Made by a program: the position numbers and the translations under genes | Shown: positions 15,514-24,324 of the stretch, one piece after another | How the letters are laid out: each line of letters opens with the position of its first letter | Position numbering within the stretch: the stretch's first letter is position 1 | The notes under the pieces: generated by a model | What the model saw: the letters and a program-made list of their open reading frames with translations, nothing else | The model's database searches: none | What the model was told of the DNA's origin: nothing | Assembly (NCBI GenBank): GCA_019638235.1 | Contig: JAHBUE010000001.1 | Coordinates: 186,001 to 250,000 of the forward strand | Source: Cyclobacteriaceae bacterium | GTDB taxonomy: Bacteria > Bacteroidota > Bacteroidia > Cytophagales > Cyclobacteriaceae | DNA length: 64,000 nucleotides | Direction: 5' to 3'

Positions 15514-16474
15514 ACCCGAAATTGAGTTCCTTAAAAAAAGAACATTTAGTGAACTGATTCATGTTACGGTAGATTTTATCAGGGTAAATTTTAAACCCCT
15601 TATAAAAAGTATTTTTTATCTAACCGGCCCCGCATTAATTATTATCGCTGGTGTCGTTATTCATCTCATTGGCAGGGCATTTAACTTGATTAAAAATTCA
15701 GTGGCAAATGAATCTATAGCTGAAAGTTTCATCTTTGAGTTTGTAATCAGCGGACTATTACTTTTAGTAATATCCTTTTTTGGGGTTGTTCTCCTTCTCT
15801 GTATATCGAAAAATATTGTATTGGTGTATCAGACTGATAAATCGAAACTTGATGATGTCAGCTATATCTGGTCAAAATGTCGCGAAGATTTTTGGCGAAC
15901 AAGTTTGAATTACTTCGGTTCCTTCTTCGTTATCTTCATACCGGCAATGATTATACTGATTCCGCTTGCTTTTATTGCTGCCTTTATTCCGCTTGTTGGA
16001 CAACTGTTTCTAATGTTTCTTTCTGCCATATTAGGCATGTTCTTTATCCTCACAATGCTGATAACTTTATATGAAAAGAAAAGCATTGTTGATTCCGTTG
16101 GTCGGTCATTCACTCTTTTAAAAGGTTATTGGTTACCCTCAACTGGTTTTCATTTAGTGATAAATCTCATGGCAAACATCATTAGTTTTATATTTATTAT
16201 CCCCGTGTATGTGGTTATGATTATCTATATGTTTCACAATATTGATACAGGGAGTGCCCCTTCGTTTGATTTGCCGCTTTATCTTGAGATAATAATCTCT
16301 ATTTGTTTTATTATTTTTATAATTCTTACAATAATTCTGTACAGTTTCCAATTAATCGGCATGTCGTTTCAATATTACAGCCTTGTTGAAACAAAGGAAT
16401 CAAAGGGTCTACTACAAAGAATAGACTCAATAGGAACTTCCGAGCCAGTTCAAAAATCTGATGAATCGTATTAG
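15497..16474 (+). CDS. Polytopic membrane protein of the MoxR/DUF58 cluster
   Basis: A 325-aa protein with about six long hydrophobic segments and short charged loops (KTENKPEIEFLKKRTFSELIH at the N-terminus). It resembles the membrane proteins found at this place in the Bacteroidetes SpoIIM-MoxR cluster, related to glycerophosphodiester phosphodiesterase membrane-domain and DUF4013-like proteins, but I cannot assign a family firmly. It overlaps SpoIIM by 17 bp and the next gene by 14 bp, so it is translated in a coupled operon. Codon use is more AT-rich than in its neighbours. Confidence 0.8.
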   Translation: MKTENKPEIEFLKKRTFSELIHVTVDFIRVNFKPLIKSIFYLTGPALIIIAGVVIHLIGRAFNLIKNSVANESIAESFIFEFVISGLLLLVISFFGVVLLLCISKNIVLVYQTDKSKLDDVSYIWSKCREDFWRTSLNYFGSFFVIFIPAMIILIPLAFIAAFIPLVGQLFLMFLSAILGMFFILTMLITLYEKKSIVDSVGRSFTLLKGYWLPSTGFHLVINLMANIISFIFIIPVYVVMIIYMFHNIDTGSAPSFDLPLYLEIIISICFIIFIILTIILYSFQLIGMSFQYYSLVETKESKGLLQRIDSIGTSEPVQKSDESY

Positions 16475-17162
16475 TGTCCTTTCTGTTGTAATTCTTTTAA
16501 TTCACATCAATGCGTTTTCAAAAAGTATTGACAATAGAGTATTACCTGATACCACTAAGGTTGAAATCAGGCAATTAGATGAAGACGTTCTGAACACACT
16601 AAAAGCCGACCCCGACATGGAGTATGGAAGAAGTCCTTCTGCCGTTAATCTCTGGGAGCGGTTCAAGCGGTGGCTGAATAATTTAATAAGTTCACTATTT
16701 AATGCCGCTGTTTCTGCCAACTGGTTCAACATTTTTATTGTTATTCTTTCAGCCATTGTGCTCATCTATGTCATTCTGCGGCTCTTGAAAGTAGACGCAC
16801 TCAATATGTTTTACACCGGCAAACGGGCAGCCATACCACACGGTGTGTTAGATGAAGACATTCACGCCATGGATTTCGATACATTGATTAATGATGCGCT
16901 TCAAAAAAACGAATACCGGCTTGCTATCCGGTTGTTGTTTCTGAAATCGCTCAAACTTTTGGCAGACAAACAGCATATTTTATGGCAGCCCGGTAAAACT
17001 AACCACGATTACCTGAACGAACTCACCGCTCAAAATCTTAAAACCGGCTTTAACGAATTGAATTTTTATTTTGAGTATGCCTGGTATGGCAACTTCATCA
17101 TCAATGAAGCGCTTTATAAAAAAGCAAACGACTTGTATAACGACTGGAAAACCAACGTATAA
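16461..17162 (+). CDS. DUF4129 domain membrane protein
   Basis: A 233-aa protein: signal-like N-terminus, an extracytoplasmic part with a YGRSPSAVNLWERFKRW motif, one membrane segment at about residues 90-110, and a cytoplasmic C-terminal DUF4129 domain (IHAMDFDTLINDALQKNEYRLAIRLL-type helices, ending in FNELNFYFEYAWYG). DUF4129 often occurs with transglutaminase, DUF58 and MoxR proteins. It sits 3 bp before the DUF4350 gene. Function unknown. Confidence 0.85.
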   Translation: MNRISVLSVVILLIHINAFSKSIDNRVLPDTTKVEIRQLDEDVLNTLKADPDMEYGRSPSAVNLWERFKRWLNNLISSLFNAAVSANWFNIFIVILSAIVLIYVILRLLKVDALNMFYTGKRAAIPHGVLDEDIHAMDFDTLINDALQKNEYRLAIRLLFLKSLKLLADKQHILWQPGKTNHDYLNELTAQNLKTGFNELNFYFEYAWYGNFIINEALYKKANDLYNDWKTNV

Positions 17163-17165
17163 ACC

Positions 17166-18353
17166 GTGCGCAAAGACTGGAAATATATTCTCTACCTCTC
17201 TTCAGCGATAATTCTTTATCTCGCGCTCAAGTTGATGTCGCCACGCAACCTTGACTGGACGGTTACCTATCATCACAACGATAAAAATCCGTTTGGCGCG
17301 TATGCGTTAAACCAACTTATTGGCGCACTGTTTCCAAGGCAACCCATAAACCAAAGTTATTACACCGTGTACGAGTTGTTTGATACCGTTACTACGCCCG
17401 TAAACTTTTTAACTATTTCTACCAGCTTTTCACCAGGAAAAGAAGACACGGAAGCGCTATTGAGAAATATTGAGAAAGGCGGAACAGCCTTTATTTCTGC
17501 GCAATATTTCTATGGCGCTTTCGCGGATACACTTTCAATCAATACCTCCGATTATTTGTTCGATAGTAATTTCAGCAACCTCATTAACAGAAACGACACA
17601 ACGGATATAATGTTCAGAAACAAGCAGGTGAAAAGGAAACACGCCTATGAGTTTCCCACGAAAAACCTGCACAATTATTTTGATGAAGTTGATACCCTGC
17701 GCACACAGGTTGTAGCCGCCAACGACCTTGGCCTGGCCGTAACCATTAAAGTTGCGTGGGGCAAAGGTTTTCTGTACCTGAACTCAACCCCCTTTGCCTT
17801 TACAAACGTCTATTTGCTACACAAACGAAACGCAGAGTTTGCTTCGTTGTCGCTTTCGCATTTGCCCAACCGGCCTACGTACTGGACGGAGTTTTATCAT
17901 TTGGGAAGAATGGAAGCCCGCACACCGCTCCGGTTTATACTAACCAATGAACCGTTGAAGTGGGCTTACTACATTGCTATACTCAGCGTGTTGCTTTTTA
18001 TGATTTTTGAAGCAAGACGCAGGCAACGTATTATTCCTGTTATCAAGCCATTATCAAACACTTCGGTTGAGTTTACAAAAACTATTGGCAACCTGTACTA
18101 CCAGTCTGCCGACCATAAGAACATTGCAGAAAAACGAATTGCGTTTTTCCTGGAACAATTAAGGTCAAATCATGGCGTTAATGCGCACCATGCCACTGAT
18201 GAGGTTATCCAAACCGTTGCGCGTAAAACAGGCAACCCCGAAGAAGACGTACGTAAACTTTTTGTGCTTATACAGCATATACAGGAAAAAAGCACTATCA
18301 CCGAAACAGAGTTAAAAGAACTTAATAAACGATTGAACAAGTTTAAACAGTAA
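17166..18353 (+). CDS. DUF4350 domain membrane protein
   Basis: A 395-aa protein starting with GTG, 3 bp after the DUF4129 stop. One N-terminal membrane segment is followed by an extracytoplasmic DUF4350 domain (HHNDKNPFGAYALNQLI, then a Rossmann-like part with TISTSFSPGKEDTEALL and GGTAFISAQ), a second membrane segment at about 265-282, and a cytoplasmic helical tail of about 110 residues. DUF4350 adopts a class I glutamine amidotransferase-like fold and is found beside MoxR and DUF58 genes. Substrate unknown. Confidence 0.85.
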   Translation: MRKDWKYILYLSSAIILYLALKLMSPRNLDWTVTYHHNDKNPFGAYALNQLIGALFPRQPINQSYYTVYELFDTVTTPVNFLTISTSFSPGKEDTEALLRNIEKGGTAFISAQYFYGAFADTLSINTSDYLFDSNFSNLINRNDTTDIMFRNKQVKRKHAYEFPTKNLHNYFDEVDTLRTQVVAANDLGLAVTIKVAWGKGFLYLNSTPFAFTNVYLLHKRNAEFASLSLSHLPNRPTYWTEFYHLGRMEARTPLRFILTNEPLKWAYYIAILSVLLFMIFEARRRQRIIPVIKPLSNTSVEFTKTIGNLYYQSADHKNIAEKRIAFFLEQLRSNHGVNAHHATDEVIQTVARKTGNPEEDVRKLFVLIQHIQEKSTITETELKELNKRLNKFKQ

Positions 18354-18400
18354 CTTTTCGCACAAAAGAAAGATTGCAAATCAGATTATACAATTTAATT

Positions 18401-19378
18401 ATGGAAGAAAATATTTTTGAAAACCGCGTTGATCTAACAGCCCTGAATGAAAGCGTAAAAAAAATACGCGAAGAAATAGGGCAGGTAATTGTTGGCCAGC
18501 AGGAAATGGTTGACTTATTGGTAACCTCTGTATTGGCTGACGGCCACGTACTGATTGAAGGCGTACCGGGCGTTGCTAAAACGCTTACCGCGAAATTATT
18601 ATCGCGTGTAATAGACGTTAAGTTCAACCGCATTCAGTTCACCCCCGACCTGATGCCCTCGGATGTAATCGGTACTTCCGTTTTCAACATGAAAAATTCG
18701 GCCTTTGAATTCAAAGCCGGGCCAATCTTTTCCAACATTGTACTGATAGATGAAATAAACCGCGCCCCGGCTAAAACACAAGCTGCGTTGTTTGAAGTAA
18801 TGGAAGAACGCCAGATTACTGCCGATGGCACTACCTACCGGATGGAACATCCGTACATGGTAGTGGCCACACAAAACCCGGTTGAACACGAAGGAACATA
18901 CCGGCTGCCTGAAGCTCAGTTAGACCGCTTCCTCTTCAAAATAGTAGTGCACTATCCTACACTCGACCAGGAGTTTTCTATCATCAGCGGTCATCACCAG
19001 CGGAAAGGGCACACACCATTGGAAGAAGTGAAGGCCGTGTTGAGTGCCGAAAAAATAAAACAATATCGCAGTGCCGTTCAGCAAATTCATGTAGAAGAAA
19101 ATCTGATGAAATACATTGCCGAGATTGTTCACGAAACCCGCAACAACCCTGCGCTTTTCCTGGGCGCATCACCACGTGCGTCCGTAGCGTTGCTCAACAG
19201 CTCCAAAGCATACGCAGCCATTAACGGTCGCGATTTTGTAACGCCCGAAGATGTGAAACTTGTTGCGTTCCCCGTGCTGCGTCATCGCATTATGCTTACC
19301 CCCGACAAGGAAATGGAGGGCATTACTACCGATGATGTAATCAGGCAAATAGCAGACAAAGTGGAAGTGCCGCGCTAA
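18401..19378 (+). CDS. MoxR-family AAA+ ATPase
   Basis: A 325-aa protein. ATG 18401 (MEENIFENRV) is preferred to an upstream TTG. Walker A GVPGVAKT is at about residues 51-58, Walker B IVLIDEINRAPAKTQ at about 105-119, sensor 1 VATQNPVEHEGTY and the MoxR-typical LPEAQLDRFLFK follow. MoxR ATPases act as chaperones that assemble VWA or DUF58 partners, and the DUF58 gene follows after 14 bp, so that pairing is expected here. Confidence 0.95.
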   Translation: MEENIFENRVDLTALNESVKKIREEIGQVIVGQQEMVDLLVTSVLADGHVLIEGVPGVAKTLTAKLLSRVIDVKFNRIQFTPDLMPSDVIGTSVFNMKNSAFEFKAGPIFSNIVLIDEINRAPAKTQAALFEVMEERQITADGTTYRMEHPYMVVATQNPVEHEGTYRLPEAQLDRFLFKIVVHYPTLDQEFSIISGHHQRKGHTPLEEVKAVLSAEKIKQYRSAVQQIHVEENLMKYIAEIVHETRNNPALFLGASPRASVALLNSSKAYAAINGRDFVTPEDVKLVAFPVLRHRIMLTPDKEMEGITTDDVIRQIADKVEVPR

Positions 19379-19392
19379 GGCTACACGAAATA

Positions 19393-20724
19393 ATGAAAAA
19401 CCTGAAGAACCTTTATCTGAATAACCGGTTATTCGCTGCCATTATAGCAGTGGTGCTGTGCTTTATTCTAAGTTTTGCTCTAAAGGGGTTTGTCATTATT
19501 CCAAAACTATTATTCCTGGTGCTGATTGCAGCCGTTATAACCGATGCGTTACTTCTTTTCCGCACGCGCAGAGGAATGTACGGGTACAGGTTTACACCCG
19601 AAAAACTTTCGAACGGTGATGAAAATGAAATCCGGATTTATCTTGAAAATTTTTATCCGTTTAATGCTTCCCTGAACATCATTGATGAAATTCCTCATCA
19701 ATTTCAAAAGCGCAACCTTAATTTTTCAATACGCCTTACGCCACGCGAAAGCAAAACCATTACCTATTCGCTACGGCCTGTAAAACGAGGCGAGTATTCT
19801 TTTGGTGCCGTGAATGTATTTGTAACCTCACCGTTGGGGTTATTAAAACGCAGGTTCAGGTTTTCGCAAGATGCGCTCGTGCCGGTATATCCTTCTTATA
19901 TTCAAATGCGCAGGTACGAGTTGCTGGCTATTTCAAACCGGCTAACCGAAACAGGTGTGAAAAAAATCAGACGCATAGGGCAAAACATGGAGTTTGAGTT
20001 GATTAAAGAATACATACAAGGCGATGACATCCGCACAATCAACTGGAAAGCTACGGCCAGACGTTCAAACCTGATGGTAAATCATTATCAGGATGAACGC
20101 TCGCAACAGGTGTACTCCCTCATCGATAAAAGCCGGGTAATGCAGATGCCCTTCAACGGTTTAAGCCTGATGGATTACGCCATCAATGCAAGTTTGGTGA
20201 TAAGCAACATTGCCATCCGTAAATCCGACAAGGCCGGATTAATTACCTTTCAGGATACGGTAAACACAACACTGCCGGCCAGTCGCAGTAACCGGCAAAT
20301 GGGCCAGGTACAGGAAGTTTTGTATAACCAGAAAACCGGTTATCGCGAATCTGATTTTTCGATGTTATACAGTCATATCCGAAGAAAAATCACACAACGG
20401 AGTTTGTTATTGTTGTTCACCAATTTTGAATCGCTGTACAGTATGCAGCGGCAATTGCCCTTTTTAAGAAGTTTGGCTAAGCAACACGTATTGGTTGTAA
20501 TATTTTTCGAGAACACCGAAATGGCCGACCTTATCAACACCCCTGCAACCGACCTGAAAGAAATTTACTACAAGGCCGTAGCCGAAAAATTTGCATACGA
20601 CAAAAAACTGATTGCCAAAGAACTTCAGAAATCAGGGATTCAAACCATTTTAACCCCTCCCGAACAGCTTACAGTAAATACCATAAACAAATACCTGGAG
20701 TTAAAGGCGCGGGGGATGATATAA
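19393..20724 (+). CDS. DUF58 domain protein
   Basis: A 443-aa protein with two membrane segments at about residues 12-50, a beta-rich part, and the DUF58 core: QNMEFELIKEYIQGDDIRTINWKATAR at about 198-224 with the following DERSQQVYSLIDKS, which marks the VWA-like fold (DxS). It is the probable partner of the preceding MoxR ATPase. It closes the cluster; the next gene begins after 70 bp with its own likely promoter. Confidence 0.92.
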   Translation: MKNLKNLYLNNRLFAAIIAVVLCFILSFALKGFVIIPKLLFLVLIAAVITDALLLFRTRRGMYGYRFTPEKLSNGDENEIRIYLENFYPFNASLNIIDEIPHQFQKRNLNFSIRLTPRESKTITYSLRPVKRGEYSFGAVNVFVTSPLGLLKRRFRFSQDALVPVYPSYIQMRRYELLAISNRLTETGVKKIRRIGQNMEFELIKEYIQGDDIRTINWKATARRSNLMVNHYQDERSQQVYSLIDKSRVMQMPFNGLSLMDYAINASLVISNIAIRKSDKAGLITFQDTVNTTLPASRSNRQMGQVQEVLYNQKTGYRESDFSMLYSHIRRKITQRSLLLLFTNFESLYSMQRQLPFLRSLAKQHVLVVIFFENTEMADLINTPATDLKEIYYKAVAEKFAYDKKLIAKELQKSGIQTILTPPEQLTVNTINKYLELKARGMI

Positions 20725-20731
20725 TTTTCCT

Positions 20732-20739
20732 TAACTTTA
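20732..20739 (+). promoter_or_regulatory. Possible -7 element of the T9SS protease gene
   Basis: TAACTTTA differs by one base from TAnnTTTG and lies 56 bp upstream of the ATG at 20795. The leader then contains an 8-bp hairpin (CTTTCCCA / TGGGAAAG, 20741 to about 20769). No clear -33 element. Confidence 0.35.
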
Positions 20740-20794
20740 GCTTTCCCATTTAAACTTAAGGTGGGAAAAGAGTCAAGATTAACAGCTTTAATTA

Positions 20795-23700
20795 ATGAAA
20801 ACACTTTACAGATTGGCGCTTGCGGGAATAGCTCTGTTCTCAATAGTTGATAGCTACGGTCAAACCCTGCAAAATCAACGTCCGGCACTTAGAATGGAGA
20901 GCATGAAGCCTGAAAATGGTACCGTTTGCTTTGCGGCCGACAAAGATCATCCACATATTGTGCCTCCTCCAGCCGAGTTTCTTCAATGGAAAAACAACCC
21001 TGGTGCCCGAACCAAAACAGCAAACATAGAAGTTACCTATATTGGTTTTTCTGAGGAGGCTAAAAACGCCTTTCAGTATGCCGTAGATATTTGGGGCTCG
21101 CTTATCACATCATCAGTTCCGATTCGTATACAAGCAACCTGGACGGTACTCTCTGCTACTACATTAGGGGGCGCAAACCCCGCTACGCTTTATCGCAATT
21201 TCTCCGGTGCTCAAAAACTCGATGTGTGGTATCCTGTGGCGTTGGCGGAAAAAATAGCCGGGGCAAACTTTAACGGAAGCGATCCTGATATTTACGCACA
21301 GTTCAACAGTAATTTCGATTGGCATTACGATCCATCCACAGCACCTGATCCGGGAAAACATGATTTAATAACCGTAGTGCTTCATGAAATCGGGCACGGA
21401 TTAGGGTTTTATGATGACTTTAGAATTGAAAACAATCAAGGCAGGTTTAATGGATGGGGAACAGGATTGCCGTTTATATATGATGTTCCTATTGAAACCG
21501 GAGGGGCCACGTTAAACCTGATTGAGACTGGTTCTTCACCATCAACCGAACTGGCAGGCCTGCTTACCGGCAACAACCTGTTCTATAATTTTCTACCCGA
21601 AGCAAACACTCAACTTTATGCTCCCACTCAGTTTAGTGGCGGGTCAAGCATAGCACATTTGAATGAAAGCACATACAATGGCACAGACAACGCGCTGATG
21701 ACACCTCAAATAGCATCACAGGAAAAAATTCATAACCCTGGTGTCGCTCTGAACATGCTTAAACACATGGGTTGGGAAATTGTGCGCATTGTACATCAGC
21801 CATTAAGTGATACTGAAGATATTGCCGGCCCCTATACAGTTGTTGTGAGTATTGATGCGGACAACGGATATAATAACACAAGTGTGCAGTTAAATTATAC
21901 ATTGGATGGCACAACCTTCACTTCGGTGGCCATGACACCAACCGGAAACCCGAATGAATTTTCGGGAGAAATTCCATCAAGCGGAATTGCCCGCAATTAC
22001 GGGTATTACATAGCTGTAAAAAATAATGCAGACCGTGAGTATGTAAGTCCCGGTAAGCTTGTTAGTATCGGAGAAGAACAGGAACAGTATTTCTATATCT
22101 TCTCGGTTGGCCCGGATACAGAACCCCCGGTAATCACTCATACCCCCAAAGCTTTTATCTTAGATAGCGAAACCAATTTTGACATTGAGGCCCGGATAAC
22201 CGATAACATCGGCATTGCGGCTGCCTCTGTTGAGTACCTGATCAACAACGTTCCGCAAGGCAACATTCCGTTAGTGCTTCAGTCAAACGCTGATTACCTT
22301 GCAACCATTAACCTGGGTGCAGGATTAGCCATTGATGATGTACTCTCCTACCGCATTACCGCTATCGATCAAGCTACAGCCACACCCGGTGGAAACAAAA
22401 CATTCTCACCATCAGACAAAGATTATCACCTTGTAAACGTAGTGGGTCTTGAGCCAACACAGGATTCATACGCCAATAATTTCAATTCACCATCCAATGA
22501 TTTTTTTGGTGATGGTTTCAGCATTACACAACCAACCGGGTTTTCAGATCCGGCAATTCATACCGTTCACCCTTATCCGCAAGGTAACGGACAACCCAAC
22601 AATCAATTGAACCTGGTGTACCAACTCAAAATCCCCGTACGGGTAAATGCAAATGCCGACCTGGCCACAATAGTGTTTGATGAAATTGTATTGGTTGAAC
22701 CGGGTGAGCCAGGCACCGTATTCGGTGATGATCAATTTTGGGATTATGTTATAGTTGAAGGCTCAAAAGATGGTGGTATTACATGGGTGCCCGTTGCCGA
22801 TGGATACGATTCGCGTGTGCATTCAGTTTGGCTTACTCGCTACAATAGTTCAACATCAGGAAACAATTCAACTGCCACTGGTGATCCTTCTCTTTTCCGC
22901 ACCCGTACACTAAGCTTGCTTAACAAATTTAATCCCGATGACGAAGTAGTTATTCGGTTCAGACTTTTCAGCGATCCCTTTGCCGTTGGCTGGGGCTGGG
23001 CTATTGACAACCTGAGAATTCAGGTTGATGATACACCTCCGCAAATTTTGCATGATCACTTAGACTATGTAACCACAGGCACAGAAACCTTCAACCTGAA
23101 CTTCACCGTAAATGATGCCAGCGGTATTACGGCTGTCCGGGTTGAAATTGGGGTGAACGATGATGATCCTGTAACCGAAGAAATGCCGCTTAATCCGATA
23201 GGAGACGAGTACGAACTTCCCATAATCGGTGTAAACACGCTGACTGCCGGTGATGTGATCCATTATAGAATCATTGCTGAAGATGCAACGGGTAATGAAA
23301 GTTTCTTCCCGCCTTCAGGCAACTTCCTGAAAATACCTGTGGTAAATTTCGGCACACCGGTTCATACATATTCAAATACATTCAACACCCCAACTACCGA
23401 TTTCATTGGTAACTTTTTCAGCATAGCACAACCTGCCGGGTTTGATAACGGAGCCATTCATTCCGAACATTTTTATCCGAATGGTATTGGATTGGATAAA
23501 ACCTCATCCTTTCAATTTATCTTAACCAAACCCATAACCATTGGCTCTTCCAATACGCTTATCCGTTTCGATGAAGTGGTAATCGTTGAAGGACATAATA
23601 CGGGGGTGGTTTTTGGAAATCCCAACTTCAAAGATTACGTGATTGTAGAAGGCTCTAAAAATGGCGGTGAAACCTGGAGCAGGTTTTTGGATGGCTATGA

Positions 23701-24190
23701 TATTGTTGGCGGGTTGTCTTCCTGGTTAGTTGCTTTTAATTCGGGAGCTAACGGCAATGCTTCCATGTTCAGAACAAGGGTTATCGACATGACTGCCAGT
23801 GGTAATTTTCAATCGGGCGATAATGTGCTGATTCGTTTTCGCTTGTTTGCCAATGAGACGATAAATGGTTGGGGTTGGGCAATCGACAACTTGTTTATAC
23901 AAGATCCGGTTACATCAATCGAACAATTGAATTCCTCTATCAACATCTACCCGAACCCGGTAGCCAATCAACTACTTCAAATTGAAATTGATGAACCGAC
24001 TTTTTCAGCAATACAAATAGGCTTGCTGAATCTCCAGGGGCAATCGTTACAATCGGTAACGCTCCCTCCTTCATCTGACAGTACAAAACATCAGCTTGAC
24101 CTATCCGGCCTCCCATCCGGCATGTACATTGTTACTATACAGGGTGGTTCCGGAGGAAGAATTCTCCGCAAAATCATCAAAACACAATAA
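20795..24190 (+). CDS. Secreted metzincin-like protease with T9SS sorting domain
   Basis: An 1131-aa multidomain secreted protein. Signal peptide about residues 1-22. Protease domain to about 340: zinc motif HEIGHGLGFYDD at about 196-207, where the eleventh residue of the metzincin motif is Asp and not His, and NALMTPQ as a Met-turn candidate. Then an Ig-like segment (about 340-450), another at 450-545, and two copies of an about 180-residue module (near 556-740 and 858-1035), each followed by WGWAIDNL. The last about 85 residues form a T9SS type A sorting domain (INIYPNPV ... GMYIV ... KIIKTQ). It is exported by Sec and then the type IX pathway. Substrate unknown. Confidence 0.88.
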   Translation: MKTLYRLALAGIALFSIVDSYGQTLQNQRPALRMESMKPENGTVCFAADKDHPHIVPPPAEFLQWKNNPGARTKTANIEVTYIGFSEEAKNAFQYAVDIWGSLITSSVPIRIQATWTVLSATTLGGANPATLYRNFSGAQKLDVWYPVALAEKIAGANFNGSDPDIYAQFNSNFDWHYDPSTAPDPGKHDLITVVLHEIGHGLGFYDDFRIENNQGRFNGWGTGLPFIYDVPIETGGATLNLIETGSSPSTELAGLLTGNNLFYNFLPEANTQLYAPTQFSGGSSIAHLNESTYNGTDNALMTPQIASQEKIHNPGVALNMLKHMGWEIVRIVHQPLSDTEDIAGPYTVVVSIDADNGYNNTSVQLNYTLDGTTFTSVAMTPTGNPNEFSGEIPSSGIARNYGYYIAVKNNADREYVSPGKLVSIGEEQEQYFYIFSVGPDTEPPVITHTPKAFILDSETNFDIEARITDNIGIAAASVEYLINNVPQGNIPLVLQSNADYLATINLGAGLAIDDVLSYRITAIDQATATPGGNKTFSPSDKDYHLVNVVGLEPTQDSYANNFNSPSNDFFGDGFSITQPTGFSDPAIHTVHPYPQGNGQPNNQLNLVYQLKIPVRVNANADLATIVFDEIVLVEPGEPGTVFGDDQFWDYVIVEGSKDGGITWVPVADGYDSRVHSVWLTRYNSSTSGNNSTATGDPSLFRTRTLSLLNKFNPDDEVVIRFRLFSDPFAVGWGWAIDNLRIQVDDTPPQILHDHLDYVTTGTETFNLNFTVNDASGITAVRVEIGVNDDDPVTEEMPLNPIGDEYELPIIGVNTLTAGDVIHYRIIAEDATGNESFFPPSGNFLKIPVVNFGTPVHTYSNTFNTPTTDFIGNFFSIAQPAGFDNGAIHSEHFYPNGIGLDKTSSFQFILTKPITIGSSNTLIRFDEVVIVEGHNTGVVFGNPNFKDYVIVEGSKNGGETWSRFLDGYDIVGGLSSWLVAFNSGANGNASMFRTRVIDMTASGNFQSGDNVLIRFRLFANETINGWGWAIDNLFIQDPVTSIEQLNSSINIYPNPVANQLLQIEIDEPTFSAIQIGLLNLQGQSLQSVTLPPSSDSTKHQLDLSGLPSGMYIVTIQGGSGGRILRKIIKTQ

Positions 24191-24196
24191 CCCCAA

Positions 24197-24224
24197 AACC
24201 CTGACAACTCCGTCAGGGTTTTTT
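24197..24224 (+). terminator. Intrinsic terminator after the T9SS protease gene
   Basis: A 9-bp stem AACCCTGAC / GTCAGGGTT (24197-24205 with 24212-24220) runs into a T-tract. Confidence 0.85.
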
Positions 24225-24235
24225 ATTTCCTTTCC

Positions 24236-24267
24236 TTTGTACCTACGGTGCATGGGGCTTATTTTTG
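24236..24267 (+). promoter_or_regulatory. Bacteroidetes-type promoter of carB
   Basis: TTTG at 24236-24239 and TATTTTTG at 24260-24267 (exact -7) are separated by 20 bp. The resulting leader of about 50 nt contains a 16-nt palindrome (24280-24295, core CCGTACGG). Confidence 0.7.
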
Positions 24268-24324
24268 CCCTGCCTTACCCTGTCCGTACGGGCAGCAGGC
24301 GCTAATTTATCCACTCCATCAAAC

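Noticed and set aside
24268..24324. Pyrimidine riboswitch or attenuator before carB
   Set aside because: Only one short palindrome and no terminator or leader peptide in the 57-nt leader.
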